This document shows, piece by piece, positions 8,954 through 16,931 of a stretch of 64,000 bases of DNA. Position 1 is the first letter of the stretch; the number at the start of each line of letters is the position of its first letter. The notes under the pieces are model-generated. The model did not search any database and was not told the origin of the DNA. It saw only the letters and a list, made by a program, of their open reading frames with translations. The DNA comes from an uncultured Opitutia bacterium (GTDB taxonomy: Bacteria; Verrucomicrobiota; Verrucomicrobiia; Opitutales; Opitutaceae): NCBI GenBank assembly GCA_903862955.1, contig CAIPAH010000023.1:248001-312000 (forward strand), in the 5' to 3' direction. A program made the position numbers and the translations under genes.

Positions 8954-9988
8954 ATGAAACCACGCTTCAAGCAGTCCAAGGAAATCAAGGTAGGTGTCGT
9001 CGGCTATGGCGGCGCCTTTAACATGGGCCGCGCCCACCTGCAGGACATGCAGCGCGCGGGCATGACGCCCCGGGCGGTGGCGGAGCCCGACGCCGCGCGG
9101 CTGGCCGTGGCGGCGAAGGATTTTCCGGGCATCCAGACTTTTTCCAGCGTCACCGAAATGCTGGCGGGATCCGATGTTAACCTGATCGTGCTCATCACGC
9201 CCCACAACACCCACGCGCCGCTGGCTTTACAGTGCCTGCGCGCCGGTCGCCACGTGGTTTGCGAGAAGCCGTTTGCCATCACCACCGCCGAGTGCGACGC
9301 GATGATCGCGGCCGCCAAGAAATCCGGCGTGATGCTTTCCACTTATCACAACCGCCACTGGGACGGATCGATCCTGAAGGCGCTCGAGGTCGTCAAGTCC
9401 GGCGTCATCGGAGACGTCGTCCGCGTCGAGTGCCACATGGGCGGTTGGGGCAAACCCGGCGACTGGTGGCGCTCCAGCAAGTCAATTTCCGGGGGCATCC
9501 TCTACGACTGGGGGGTCCACGTGCTCGAATACACGCTGCAGCTCGTCGGCTCGGAGGTCACCGAGGTCACGGGCTTTGCCAAGCGCGGCTTTTGGGCGGC
9601 GCAGTCGAAGTGGGGCAAGGACACGATCGAGGACGAGGGTTTTGCCGTCGTGCGTTTCAAGAGCAGCGCGTGGGCGACGCTCTGCATCTCGCAGATCGAT
9701 GCGAACATGAAGCGCGGCATGGTCGAGGTCACCGGCACCAAGGGCACGTTCCTCTGGGAATACGACACGCACGAGATCATTGTCCGCGACGGCGACCTCA
9801 CCCGCGTGACGAAGGGCCGGAATCCCCCGACGCAGTGGGAGAAATATTACGACAACATCGCGGCTCACCTGACCAAGGGTGTGCCGCTGGTCATCACGCC
9901 CGAGTGGGCGCGCCGGCCGATCCACATCCTCGACCTTGCCGACCGCAGCGCCAGTGAAGGGCGGACGCTGAAGGCGAAATACGGTTGA
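8954..9988 (+). CDS. Gfo/Idh/MocA family oxidoreductase
   Basis: A 344-aa NAD(P)-dependent sugar or cyclitol dehydrogenase-type protein. The Rossmann fold starts at VGVVGYGGAFNMGRAHL, followed by the family signature HVVCEKPFA with the conserved EKP. The C-terminal alpha/beta domain contains GGILYDWGVHVLEY, which holds the usual active-site Asp and His. No signal peptide, so cytoplasmic. GAGGAA lies about 7 nt upstream of the ATG. With the nearby isomerase (11100) and dehydrogenase (12087) it probably acts on a sugar-derived substrate, which cannot be named from sequence. Confidence 0.92.
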   Translation: MKPRFKQSKEIKVGVVGYGGAFNMGRAHLQDMQRAGMTPRAVAEPDAARLAVAAKDFPGIQTFSSVTEMLAGSDVNLIVLITPHNTHAPLALQCLRAGRHVVCEKPFAITTAECDAMIAAAKKSGVMLSTYHNRHWDGSILKALEVVKSGVIGDVVRVECHMGGWGKPGDWWRSSKSISGGILYDWGVHVLEYTLQLVGSEVTEVTGFAKRGFWAAQSKWGKDTIEDEGFAVVRFKSSAWATLCISQIDANMKRGMVEVTGTKGTFLWEYDTHEIIVRDGDLTRVTKGRNPPTQWEKYYDNIAAHLTKGVPLVITPEWARRPIHILDLADRSASEGRTLKAKYG

Positions 9989-10065
9989 GGCGCGTGACGC
10001 GCCTCAGCGGGGCAGAGGTCCTGGGCGAGGGGTGATGGGCCCGATGTCGGGCCACCCCTGCCTCT
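9987..10065. terminator. Hairpin cluster between convergent genes (putative bidirectional terminator)
   Basis: GAGGCGCG-TGA-CGCGCCTC (9987-10005) is a perfect 8-bp stem overlapping the oxidoreductase stop codon. GGCCCGA-TG-TCGGGCC (10038-10053) is a second perfect stem, extended by GGGGTG/CACCCC. They fill the gap between two convergent genes. There is no U-tract, so intrinsic termination is not assured. Confidence 0.45.
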
Positions 10066-10074
10066 TGCGGTGCC

Positions 10075-11058
10075 CTAGCGCCGCGGGAGGTGGCGGTATT
10101 CCTCGCTCGCGCGGATGGACTCGCGCACGCGGTTTTCGTCCCAGCCACGCTCGAGCATCTGCTTGGTGTAATACGCCAGCCCCGAGGGATCGGGGTCGCG
10201 GCGGAGGAGGTCGCGGTAGGCCCGCGTGATGCTTTCGCGGGCGGCCTTGGACACGAACTCGGCGCTGTGCCGCAGATCGGCGCGGAATTCGGCCTCGGTC
10301 ATGCCGTTGCGCACGGCGCGGAGGTAGCTGTCGTGGCCTGAGGGATCCGGATCGCGGCCGAGCACCTCGCGGTAAACCTTGCGGATGATCGCCTGCAGGT
10401 CGCGCGAGCGAAATTCCGGGCTCAGCCGGAGATTGTCGCGCAGCTGGGTTTCGTTCCAGCCGCGCTCCATCAGGCGGTCGCGGTAGTCCCGCAGGCCCCG
10501 CTCATCGGGGTCGCGGCCGAGGATATCGCGATAGGCGGCGCGGACGGCGCGCTCGGCCTCACGCCGCTCCCAGCGGTAGAAATTCGGCGCAACCGGCTGG
10601 ATGAATTCGAGGCGGAGCGAGGAAATGCGGTTGTTCCAGGTCGCGCCGCGATGATCACCGAGCGAGAGGGCGCTGAGATCGGCGGCGTCGCGGGTGAGGG
10701 TGGCCTGGGCGCCGCGAAATTCGGCGTCCTCGAACACCACCAGGATGACCGGCCCCTCGAGGCGCACGGACGAAATCCGGTCGTTCCACGTCCGGCCGCC
10801 GCTGTTGCGCAGGAATTCCAAGTTCTCGATGACCGTGCCGGCGTCGACCACCAGCGGATCGCCGCGGAAGTTGGGTTCCGGAAACAGCAACGCCCGGCCC
10901 CGCGGCGGCAGGGGTTGCGCGTGGACGGGAGTTGCGCCGACTCCCGCCAGCAGCGCGCCGAGGGCGAGCAAAACGGCAAGCCCCCGCACTGCGCAGGAGG
11001 CGGAGAACCAAAGGCGGAGAGTCGGATGCCGGGACGGGGTCGGCGTCGTGGTCAGCAT
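10075..11058 (-). CDS. Exported beta/gamma-crystallin-like protein with three DUF4214 repeats
   Basis: A 327-aa secreted or periplasmic protein. The N-terminus has a long hydrophobic signal (about residues 22-47, ending VHAQ). Residues 53-152 form a two-motif beta/gamma-crystallin-like domain. NDRISS (92-97) and NNRISS (142-147) match the microbial calcium-binding signature N/D-N/D-x-x-S/T-S. Residues 170-325 hold three DUF4214-type repeats, each with a core like YRDILGRDPDERGLRDY followed by a helix ending in SPEF, SAEF or SEEY. A Ca2+-binding surface or matrix role is plausible; the pairing of these domains is unusual to me. Confidence 0.85.
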   Translation of the reverse strand: MLTTTPTPSRHPTLRLWFSASCAVRGLAVLLALGALLAGVGATPVHAQPLPPRGRALLFPEPNFRGDPLVVDAGTVIENLEFLRNSGGRTWNDRISSVRLEGPVILVVFEDAEFRGAQATLTRDAADLSALSLGDHRGATWNNRISSLRLEFIQPVAPNFYRWERREAERAVRAAYRDILGRDPDERGLRDYRDRLMERGWNETQLRDNLRLSPEFRSRDLQAIIRKVYREVLGRDPDPSGHDSYLRAVRNGMTEAEFRADLRHSAEFVSKAARESITRAYRDLLRRDPDPSGLAYYTKQMLERGWDENRVRESIRASEEYRHLPRR

Positions 11059-11099
11059 GGGTTTCAGCTTTCGACTCTCACGAACCTACTCCGGCTGGC

Positions 11100-11945
11100 T
11101 CAGGCGCGCTTCCAGGCCTTGTCCAACTCGCGGCGCAGAATGACCGCGTCGGGCCACGCCGGGGGGAGTCCGCTGATATTGTAGCCGGCGCCGCCCTCGT
11201 GGTAGGGCCCCATTTCCGGGCAGACGAAGAGCGTGCGGTTCTTGTTTTTCGGTGCGGCCTTCCAGCACTTGAAGAGCGCGACGCAGAAATCGAGGTAGCT
11301 CTTGGCCTCGTCGCTGAGCTTGCCCTTGTAAGTGACGGGAACCTGGCAGTGATGGCCGTTGAAGGGACGGCAATGGGACTGCTCGCCATTCTGCACGAGG
11401 GCGGGGTGGTCGAGCAGGCGGTCGGCGTAATTGCCGGGCCCGAGGTGCTTGACGACGGAGAAGTGCGAGAAGTCGAAGTTGATTTTGATCATCTTGCCCG
11501 TGGCCTTTTTGTAGAGGCGGGCGATCTCGTAGGTCTTCTCGGGGGTTTCCGTGCAGCAGTCGCGGTGGACCTCGAGGGAGAGGACGACGCCGCCGATCTT
11601 CGCGGCTTCCTTTTCCATCGCGATCCAGTGCTTGGTCGCGAGGGCGGGCGGGGTGTCGTGGTCGTCGAGCTGGACGTTGATCTGCACGGCGCCGGCGTCC
11701 TTTTGGGACTGGATGCGCTTGGCGAAGTCCTTCGGATCGCCCGAGGACGTGGACACGAAACCGAGCAGGTGCTTCAGGCCGTATTTCTTGGCGAGGACGA
11801 GGTGCTCGGGCGTAAGGCCGGTGGTGAAACCATCAAAGCCGGCGGCTTTGACGGCCTTGATCTTCTTATCGAGCGACCACTGCGTGGCGGCCGTGGGGTG
11901 GTTGACGAGGGACCAGAGGTTGGCGATGTGGGCGATGTTGGGCAT
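11100..11945 (-). CDS. Sugar phosphate isomerase/epimerase-type TIM barrel
   Basis: A 281-aa xylose-isomerase-like TIM-barrel protein (MPNIAHIANLWSLVNHPT). Candidate metal ligands include Glu in VLSLEVHRDC, Asp in INFDFSHFS and Glu in VCPEMGPYHEGG. Cytoplasmic. It is followed upstream by a beta-hydroxyacid dehydrogenase gene and an MBL hydrolase, all on the minus strand, suggesting a small catabolic operon interrupted by an inverted repeat at 11957-12078. The substrate is unknown. Confidence 0.8.
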   Translation of the reverse strand: MPNIAHIANLWSLVNHPTAATQWSLDKKIKAVKAAGFDGFTTGLTPEHLVLAKKYGLKHLLGFVSTSSGDPKDFAKRIQSQKDAGAVQINVQLDDHDTPPALATKHWIAMEKEAAKIGGVVLSLEVHRDCCTETPEKTYEIARLYKKATGKMIKINFDFSHFSVVKHLGPGNYADRLLDHPALVQNGEQSHCRPFNGHHCQVPVTYKGKLSDEAKSYLDFCVALFKCWKAAPKNKNRTLFVCPEMGPYHEGGAGYNISGLPPAWPDAVILRRELDKAWKRA

Positions 11946-11956
11946 CGGAGGAAGGA

Positions 11957-12078
11957 GTGTTAGGTGTTAGGTTTTAAGTGTTACGTGAACCAGATGCGGA
12001 CGAAGGTGGTTCGCTCCAAGTGAGAGGGTAGGCGATTCGGATTCCGAAACGTAAAACCTCACACCTAAAACGTAACAC
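11957..12078. repeat. Intergenic inverted repeat, GTGTTAGG class
   Basis: The 30-nt arms at 11957-11986 and 12049-12078 are imperfect inverted copies (24 of 30 positions match by hand). The left arm begins GTGTTAGGTGTTAGG and both arms are built of TTAGGTG/TTTAAGTG-like units. The arms bracket 62 bp in the spacer between two co-directional genes. Confidence 0.75.
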
Positions 12079-12086
12079 CCACGCGT

Positions 12087-12971
12087 TTACGCGTGCCGTC
12101 CCTTGAAGGTGAGTTCGGCGACGCCGGACTTGTCGAGGCCGCCGAGGCCGAGGGCCACCATCTTGTCGAACTGGGCCTTGGTGGCGTTGGCGAGCGGGAG
12201 ATTGAGGCCGACATCCTTGCCGAGCTGGGCGGCGATGCCGCTGTCCTTCGCAGCGTGGGCGCCGGAGAAGAAGCAGGAGTGGTCGCGGTTCTGCATGTCC
12301 TCGCCGTCGGTCTTCAGGACCTGCGAGTTGGCGCCGGTTTGGAGGAAGACCTCGCGGAGCATGTTGAGGTCGAGCCCGAGGGCGGCGCCGAGGCCGAGGC
12401 CCTCGGCGAGGCCGGCGGTGTTGATGTTCATGACCATGTTGACGAGCGCCTTGACCTGCGCGGCCTGGCCCGTGGGGCCAATGTAGCGGAGGGCGGTGCT
12501 GAGCTTCTCCAGGATGGGCTTGATCTGGTCGAAAGTGGCCTTGTCGCCGCCGCACATGAGATAGAGCGTGCCGTTGCGGGCCTGCGGGATGGACGAGGCC
12601 ATGCAACCCTCGAGGGTGACGGCGCCGGCTTTCTTGGCGCGCTTCTCGACCTCGACGTGGGTCTTCGGCGTGATGGTGGCGCAGTTCACGAAGACCTTGC
12701 CCTTGGCGCCGGTGAGGAGGGAATCGCCGCTCTCGGCGAAGACGCCGAGCTGGGCGGCGTCATCGGTGACGACGGTGAAAATGACATCGGCGGCCGCGGT
12801 GACGTCGGCGAGCTTGGTGGCGTGCTTGGCGCCAATTTCCTTGGCGAGTTCCGCGGCGGCGGGTGCGTGGGTGTCGTAGACGGCGGTGACAGTGTAACCG
12901 GTATCCTTGAGGCGGCGGGCCATGTTGCCGCCCATGCGGCCAACTCCGACGAAGGCGATTTTTTGGGACAT
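12087..12971 (-). CDS. NAD(P)-dependent beta-hydroxyacid dehydrogenase (3-hydroxyisobutyrate dehydrogenase family)
   Basis: A 294-aa protein from ATG 12971. The N-terminal Rossmann motif is IAFVGVGRMGGNMA (residues 5-18). The catalytic Lys174 sits in QVKALVNMVMN, the expected position for this family. A helical C-terminal dimerisation domain follows. Family members oxidise beta-hydroxyacids such as 3-hydroxyisobutyrate, tartronate semialdehyde or 4-hydroxybutyrate; the substrate here is open. It lies 26 nt downstream of the MBL gene on the same strand. The longer frame reaching 13520 only continues into the neighbouring gene in another reading frame. Confidence 0.92.
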   Translation of the reverse strand: MSQKIAFVGVGRMGGNMARRLKDTGYTVTAVYDTHAPAAAELAKEIGAKHATKLADVTAAADVIFTVVTDDAAQLGVFAESGDSLLTGAKGKVFVNCATITPKTHVEVEKRAKKAGAVTLEGCMASSIPQARNGTLYLMCGGDKATFDQIKPILEKLSTALRYIGPTGQAAQVKALVNMVMNINTAGLAEGLGLGAALGLDLNMLREVFLQTGANSQVLKTDGEDMQNRDHSCFFSGAHAAKDSGIAAQLGKDVGLNLPLANATKAQFDKMVALGLGGLDKSGVAELTFKGRHA

Positions 12972-12997
12972 GATGTGAAGGAGGGAGGGGTTAGGGT

Positions 12998-13825
12998 TTA
13001 GCGGGTCGTGAAAAAAGGATTGTGGCGCTTTTCCTGGCCGAGGGTGGTGAGCGGGCCGTGGCCGCAGGCGAGGACGGTGTCGTTCGGCAAGGGCATGATC
13101 TTCTCCTTGTTGTTCCGATACTGGTCGGCGAAATTTGTGGGGCTGCCGCCCATCGAGCTGGAGAAGATGGAGTCGCCGACGATCGCGAGCGGCCAGCTGA
13201 GGCCGGTGATGTAGAACGTCGTCATGCCGGGCGAGTGGCCCCAGGTGAAGAGCGTCTTGATCGCGAGGGGACCGAGGTGGAAATGCGCGTTTTCCTTGAA
13301 GGTCTTGGCGCCGGGGTAATCGACCGGCTCGAGCTCGCTCGCCCAGACGTCGGCCTTGGTGGCGGTGGCGAGCTTCTTGAGGTCGGCGATGTGGTCGACG
13401 TGGGTGTGCGTGAGGAAGATGTATTCGACCTTCAGCTTCTCGGCATGAATCGTGTCGATCATGGCGTCGGCGTTGGCGCCCGTGTCGAAGGCGGCGGCGA
13501 GCTTGGTGCGCGAGTCCCACACGAGGTAGCTGTTGACGGTCATGTCCTCGAACGCCGAGTTGAATGCCGCGAACCCCGTGGGAAAGTTCGGCTGCTCGGG
13601 ATACCAGGACTTGGCGGTCAGGACCTCGAGGGCGTCGGGCCCGAGATGGAGGTGCCGGGCGACGCGGCGGATGACGGCGACGAGGGGCTTGCCGCCCTTG
13701 ACCGCGGCCAAGTCGGCGAGGCTGACCTCGGCGCGCTTGGCCAGGTCCTCGTCGCTGATCTTGAGCCCGCGCTGGGTCTTGTTGATGACGTCGTTGAAGT
13801 TATCCTCGAGGGGAATGCGAGCCAT
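12998..13825 (-). CDS. MBL-fold metallo-hydrolase with N-terminal HTH-like segment
   Basis: A 275-aa protein from ATG 13825. Residues about 10-70 resemble a small helical XRE-like DNA-binding domain (DEDLAKRAEVSLADLAAVKGG). Residues 80-275 form a metallo-beta-lactamase fold: HTHVDH (140-145), the WGHSPG His, the GDSIF Asp, and a last His in CGHGPLTT. This matches glyoxalase II-type hydrolases. Upstream frame up to 13969 is a low-complexity leader and is rejected. It likely forms an operon with the dehydrogenase downstream. Confidence 0.87.
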   Translation of the reverse strand: MARIPLEDNFNDVINKTQRGLKISDEDLAKRAEVSLADLAAVKGGKPLVAVIRRVARHLHLGPDALEVLTAKSWYPEQPNFPTGFAAFNSAFEDMTVNSYLVWDSRTKLAAAFDTGANADAMIDTIHAEKLKVEYIFLTHTHVDHIADLKKLATATKADVWASELEPVDYPGAKTFKENAHFHLGPLAIKTLFTWGHSPGMTTFYITGLSWPLAIVGDSIFSSSMGGSPTNFADQYRNNKEKIMPLPNDTVLACGHGPLTTLGQEKRHNPFFTTR

Positions 13826-13913
13826 GCCCGGGCAGTAAAGCGAGGGGCGCAAGCGGCGCGCAAGCCGTAATCGTGGCAAAAATGGCGCGAGGGGCGCACC
13901 CGCGCGGGTGAAG

Positions 13914-13973
13914 GGCGATAGGCAATGGGCTATGGGCCCATCATCGTCCACCCATGGCCAATCACCCATCGCC
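13914..13973. repeat. Imperfect inverted repeat, GGCGATGGG class
   Basis: The left arm GGCGATAGGCAATGGGC (from 13914) and a right arm ending at 13973, which reads GGCGATGGGTGATTGGCC on the opposite strand, pair over about 24 nt with several transition mismatches. Both arms are built of a GATGGG-like unit. It lies between the ends of two minus-strand genes. Confidence 0.6.
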
Positions 13974-14002
13974 TCGAGCCCGCCGCGGCCGGAGGACGCG
14001 GT

Positions 14003-15478
14003 TTACATCGGCTTCGGCGAGCGCGGGGGGCAGGTGTCGGCGTTGGCCAGGGGCTTGACGCGGCGGATGCGCGAAAGCAGGTCGCAGTAGAAATCGTAGC
14101 GCGGGTCGCCGGGCGTGCGCGGGAGGACCGGCGCGAGCGCGAGCACCTGGTCGTCGTTGCGCTTCTGGTATTCGGCGCGCACGGCGGCGCCCCGCTCGCG
14201 GTAGTTGGAGTTGTCCACGCCACAGACCTCGCCCAGCAGCGGCAGCCACTTGTGGGCGTATTGGACGTGCGCGGTCTCGTCGATGATGTCGAAGAGCATC
14301 ATTTCGGCGGACTCCAGGTCCTTGCCCTCGCGGAAGTCGCCATAGGCCTCCTGCTTCACGATGAAGTGGCCGGTCTCTGCGACCAAGCCGATCATGAACA
14401 CGTGCTCATACATCTGCGTGCGGCTGATGTGCGTCTCCATGCGGAGCGGGTGCAGATACTTGGCGTAGTCTCGAAACGCTTCGTCGAGGGTGATTTTATG
14501 CTCCTTGGCCGCGGCCTCGAGGACCTTGATGCGCTCGGCTTGGTCGTAGCCGGGGAAGCCAACGTCGTCGAAATCGATGCCGAAGTCGCGCAGCCGGGAG
14601 TAACCCGAGTCGCCGTGGCGGGACTCGTCCCAGAGATGGCGCGAGATGTCGTGGTGCCACTCCCACGGCAGGTAATGGCCGTCGTAAATCCACAGCAGCT
14701 GGTCGTCGGGGAGGTTTTTCTCCATCAGGTAGCCCCAGCCCCAGAAGAGACGGCGGGCCTCGACGCTCGTGGCGAAATCGACGCGGAGGTAGTCGCCAAA
14801 GTCATGCTTGTTGCGGATGGGCACGTCGCGCGCGCTGAAGCGGGCGTATTTGAAGTTGGTGTTGGCCCCCGCCGGCGCGGCCCCGGTGTCACCGGCGGCG
14901 AGCGGCAGGGCCGTGTGAAATCCGCCGCACTCGGCGATGGCGCGCTCCACGGCGTCGCGATACGCGCGGTTCGTGGTGTGGGGATGACGGCGGCGGAAGT
15001 CGCGATACCAGAGGAACTCCGAGCTCTTGATCTGGTTGATCTCGTGCAGCAGCGCCACGGTGGGCGCATCGTGCACGGGATGGGCCTGGCGCGAGTAATC
15101 GCCGTAAGCCGTGACGAGCGCCTTGAGCAGCAGCTCATAGATGCCATCGAGCGCGTCCTGGTAGGTCGGCGCGAGCAGGACGGTGTTCGCCAGGCGCTCC
15201 AGCCGGCTGGAGACGGGGGCGTCGGGCTTGCCGCCGGGAAATTGCGCGACGCGCTCGCGCAGGCGGCGGACGCATTCGGCCTGGTCCCAGACGTGGCGGT
15301 GGATGGCGCTCTTGTCGAACCACGGGGCGATGTCGCGGCCCCAGCCGCAGATCAAGCGGTGCGTCGCCTTTTCGAGATATTGCCAGTCATTGAGCAGGTC
15401 GACGATGAGGGGCTTTTGCTTGGACTCGGCGGAGACGACCAAACGACGGGGCGCAGGGGCGGCGACAGGAGGGCTCAT
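14003..15478 (-). CDS. Large ferritin-like domain protein (putative di-metal)
   Basis: A 491-aa cytoplasmic protein from ATG 15478; in-frame ATGs at 15499 and 15508 are possible but crowd the divergent gene. The C-terminal half has helices with Glu/His pairs typical of ferritin-like di-metal proteins: WEWHHDISRHLWDESRHGD, METHISRTQMYEHV and DIIDETAHVQYAHKW, giving DExxH and DETxH motifs. I do not recognise a named family; it may relate to DUF455-like ferritin proteins. It is divergent from an AraC regulator with a 36-bp spacer, suggesting control by that regulator. Confidence 0.72.
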   Translation of the reverse strand: MSPPVAAPAPRRLVVSAESKQKPLIVDLLNDWQYLEKATHRLICGWGRDIAPWFDKSAIHRHVWDQAECVRRLRERVAQFPGGKPDAPVSSRLERLANTVLLAPTYQDALDGIYELLLKALVTAYGDYSRQAHPVHDAPTVALLHEINQIKSSEFLWYRDFRRRHPHTTNRAYRDAVERAIAECGGFHTALPLAAGDTGAAPAGANTNFKYARFSARDVPIRNKHDFGDYLRVDFATSVEARRLFWGWGYLMEKNLPDDQLLWIYDGHYLPWEWHHDISRHLWDESRHGDSGYSRLRDFGIDFDDVGFPGYDQAERIKVLEAAAKEHKITLDEAFRDYAKYLHPLRMETHISRTQMYEHVFMIGLVAETGHFIVKQEAYGDFREGKDLESAEMMLFDIIDETAHVQYAHKWLPLLGEVCGVDNSNYRERGAAVRAEYQKRNDDQVLALAPVLPRTPGDPRYDFYCDLLSRIRRVKPLANADTCPPRSPKPM

Positions 15479-15514
15479 AGTGCAAAAGGTAGCATTCATC
15501 CTTGCCATCTGGCA

Positions 15515-16360
15515 ATGTCTGCAACGGCATTATTTGTGCCTAAAATTGACTATCACCGCTGGCATGACCCGCTGACCGCGCACGGGATGAAGCCGTCGGC
15601 GGAGGCGGCGGGGGACAATTTCCAGATCCACGAGTGCGGCCAGCTCCGGCTCAACGCGAGTTGGAATTATCAGGGCGTGTGCAGTCCGTTTTGGCGGCTG
15701 TATTACAACCGGACGCCGGGGGCGTGGATCGAGTCGGGTGGCCGGCGACTGGCCCTGACCCCGGAGCGGTTTGCATTGGTGCCGGACGGGGTGGCCTTCG
15801 ATTGCGGCAGCCGGCCGGGCACGGCGCACTTGTGGGTGCATTTCTCGTTGTATCCATCCCTGACTCGGGCGCACTCCGCGATCGTGGAGGTGAGGGCGAC
15901 GCGCCCGGCGCGGGCGCTGGCGGCGGAGTTGGAGCGCCGGATCGTGGCGCAGGCGGCCCAGCCGGCGGTCCATACCGGCGCGGCGCTGTTGCACCTGATC
16001 TTCGCGGAGTTGGGGCCGGATTGGTCCGCCGCCATCCCGCCGCGACTCGGGAAATTGTTCAGCTGGATCGAGCACGCGATGGGCGGCGAGATCTCCAACC
16101 GCCTGCTGGCGGCACAGGCGGGTTTGAGCGTGGAGGGATTCATCCGGTGGTTCAAAGCCACGACGGGCCGGACGCCCGCGGCGTTTGTGGCGGAGCGGCG
16201 CATCCGGGAGGCGTGCCGGAGGTTGGCGTTCACGGACGACACGATCGACCAGGTGGCGGAGGGCGTGGGCTTTGCGAACCGCCATCACTTCAGCCGCGTC
16301 TTCAAGCGCTATGCCGGTTGCGGGCCGGCCCAGTTTCGCCGGGGGCGGGCCCGCGCCTAG
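15515..16360 (+). CDS. AraC family transcriptional regulator
   Basis: A 281-aa protein with an N-terminal sensing domain (about 1-165, cupin-like, WNYQGVCSPFWRLYYN) and a C-terminal double-HTH domain of AraC/XylS type (about 180-278): ISNRLLAAQAGLSVEGFIRWF, then IDQVAEGVGFANRHHFSRVFKRYAG. Cytoplasmic DNA-binding protein, probably responding to a sugar or other small ligand. It is divergent from the ferritin-like gene. The longer plus-strand frame upstream is antisense to that gene and is not coding. Confidence 0.93.
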   Translation: MSATALFVPKIDYHRWHDPLTAHGMKPSAEAAGDNFQIHECGQLRLNASWNYQGVCSPFWRLYYNRTPGAWIESGGRRLALTPERFALVPDGVAFDCGSRPGTAHLWVHFSLYPSLTRAHSAIVEVRATRPARALAAELERRIVAQAAQPAVHTGAALLHLIFAELGPDWSAAIPPRLGKLFSWIEHAMGGEISNRLLAAQAGLSVEGFIRWFKATTGRTPAAFVAERRIREACRRLAFTDDTIDQVAEGVGFANRHHFSRVFKRYAGCGPAQFRRGRARA

Positions 16361-16393
16361 GGTCCGCCGGCGGGATGTTGTTTTATATTATCC

Positions 16394-16405
16394 CGGTGAT
16401 CACCG
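16394..16405. promoter_or_regulatory. Candidate operator/promoter region of the small HTH gene
   Basis: CGGTGATCACCG is a perfect 12-bp palindrome inside an AT-rich block (about 16375-16470) that stands out from the GC-rich surroundings. TTCACC (16416-16421) and TTATAG (from 16440) could be -35 and -10 boxes with about 18 nt between them. Autoregulation by the downstream HTH protein is a guess. Confidence 0.35.
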
Positions 16406-16470
16406 ATATAGATAATTCACCAAGACGGAACGTGACATGTTATAGCGGGTCATTTGTATGTTTAAATCCT

Positions 16471-16836
16471 ATGGTCATCAATAAACTCAGACTCCTCGAA
16501 ACAACCAAAGCCAAGGTCGCCAAGCTGGAGCAGGCGATCCGGTCCGAGATGGCGCGCGAACTTGCGTCCCTGCCGCGCAAATACGGCTTCAGCAGCACCC
16601 AGGCATTTCTCAAGGCCGTGCGCAGCGTCGCCGGCAATTCCATGGTCAAGGCCGGCAAGAAGCTCGCCGGCAAGCGCCGCAAGCGCGCCGTGATCACCGC
16701 CGCCACCAAGGCGAAGGTGAAGGAGCTCGTGACGGCCGGGAAGACGGGCAGCGAGATCGCGAAGGCGGTCGGCATTTCCCTCCCCAGCGTCCAGAACATC
16801 AAGAAGGAGCTGGGCCTCGTCAAAGCGCGCCGCTGA
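16471..16836 (+). CDS. Small basic HTH DNA-binding protein
   Basis: A 121-aa Lys/Arg-rich protein. The N-terminal part is helical (KLRLLETTKAKVAKLEQAI). The C-terminal 50 residues form a homeodomain/resolvase-like HTH: TKAKVKELVTAGKTGSEIAK, then AVGISLPSVQNIKKELG. Cytoplasmic, nucleoid- or promoter-binding. It is followed by a strong intrinsic terminator, so it is transcribed alone, and has its own AT-rich promoter region with a palindrome. The target genes are unknown. Confidence 0.8.
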   Translation: MVINKLRLLETTKAKVAKLEQAIRSEMARELASLPRKYGFSSTQAFLKAVRSVAGNSMVKAGKKLAGKRRKRAVITAATKAKVKELVTAGKTGSEIAKAVGISLPSVQNIKKELGLVKARR

Positions 16837-16860
16837 GCCTAACGCTCCCCGGCTGTTTCC

Positions 16861-16888
16861 GCCCTCGCGTCACCCGCGGGGGCTTTTT
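16861..16888 (+). terminator. Rho-independent terminator
   Basis: GCCCTCGCG (16861-16869), loop TCACC, then CGCGGGGGC (16875-16883) form a 9-bp stem with one G-U pair, followed by TTTTT. It lies 24 nt after the HTH gene stop codon. Confidence 0.88.
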
Positions 16889-16931
16889 ATTTGGCTGGTC
16901 GCGGCCCGTCGGTTGGCTGAACACTGGCGCC

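Noticed and set aside
8649-8963. 104-aa minus-strand ORF in the 8492-8953 spacer
   Set aside because: Overlaps the start of the oxidoreductase, has no ribosome binding site and has shadow-like Arg/Ala/Thr-rich composition.
12971-13520. N-terminal extension of the dehydrogenase frame to 13520
   Set aside because: It runs through the MBL gene in another frame; ATG 12971 (MSQKIAFVGVG) is the natural start.
13925-15514. Upstream part of an 811-aa plus-strand frame ending at 16360
   Set aside because: Only the last 281 residues form a protein (AraC regulator); the rest is antisense to the ferritin-like gene.
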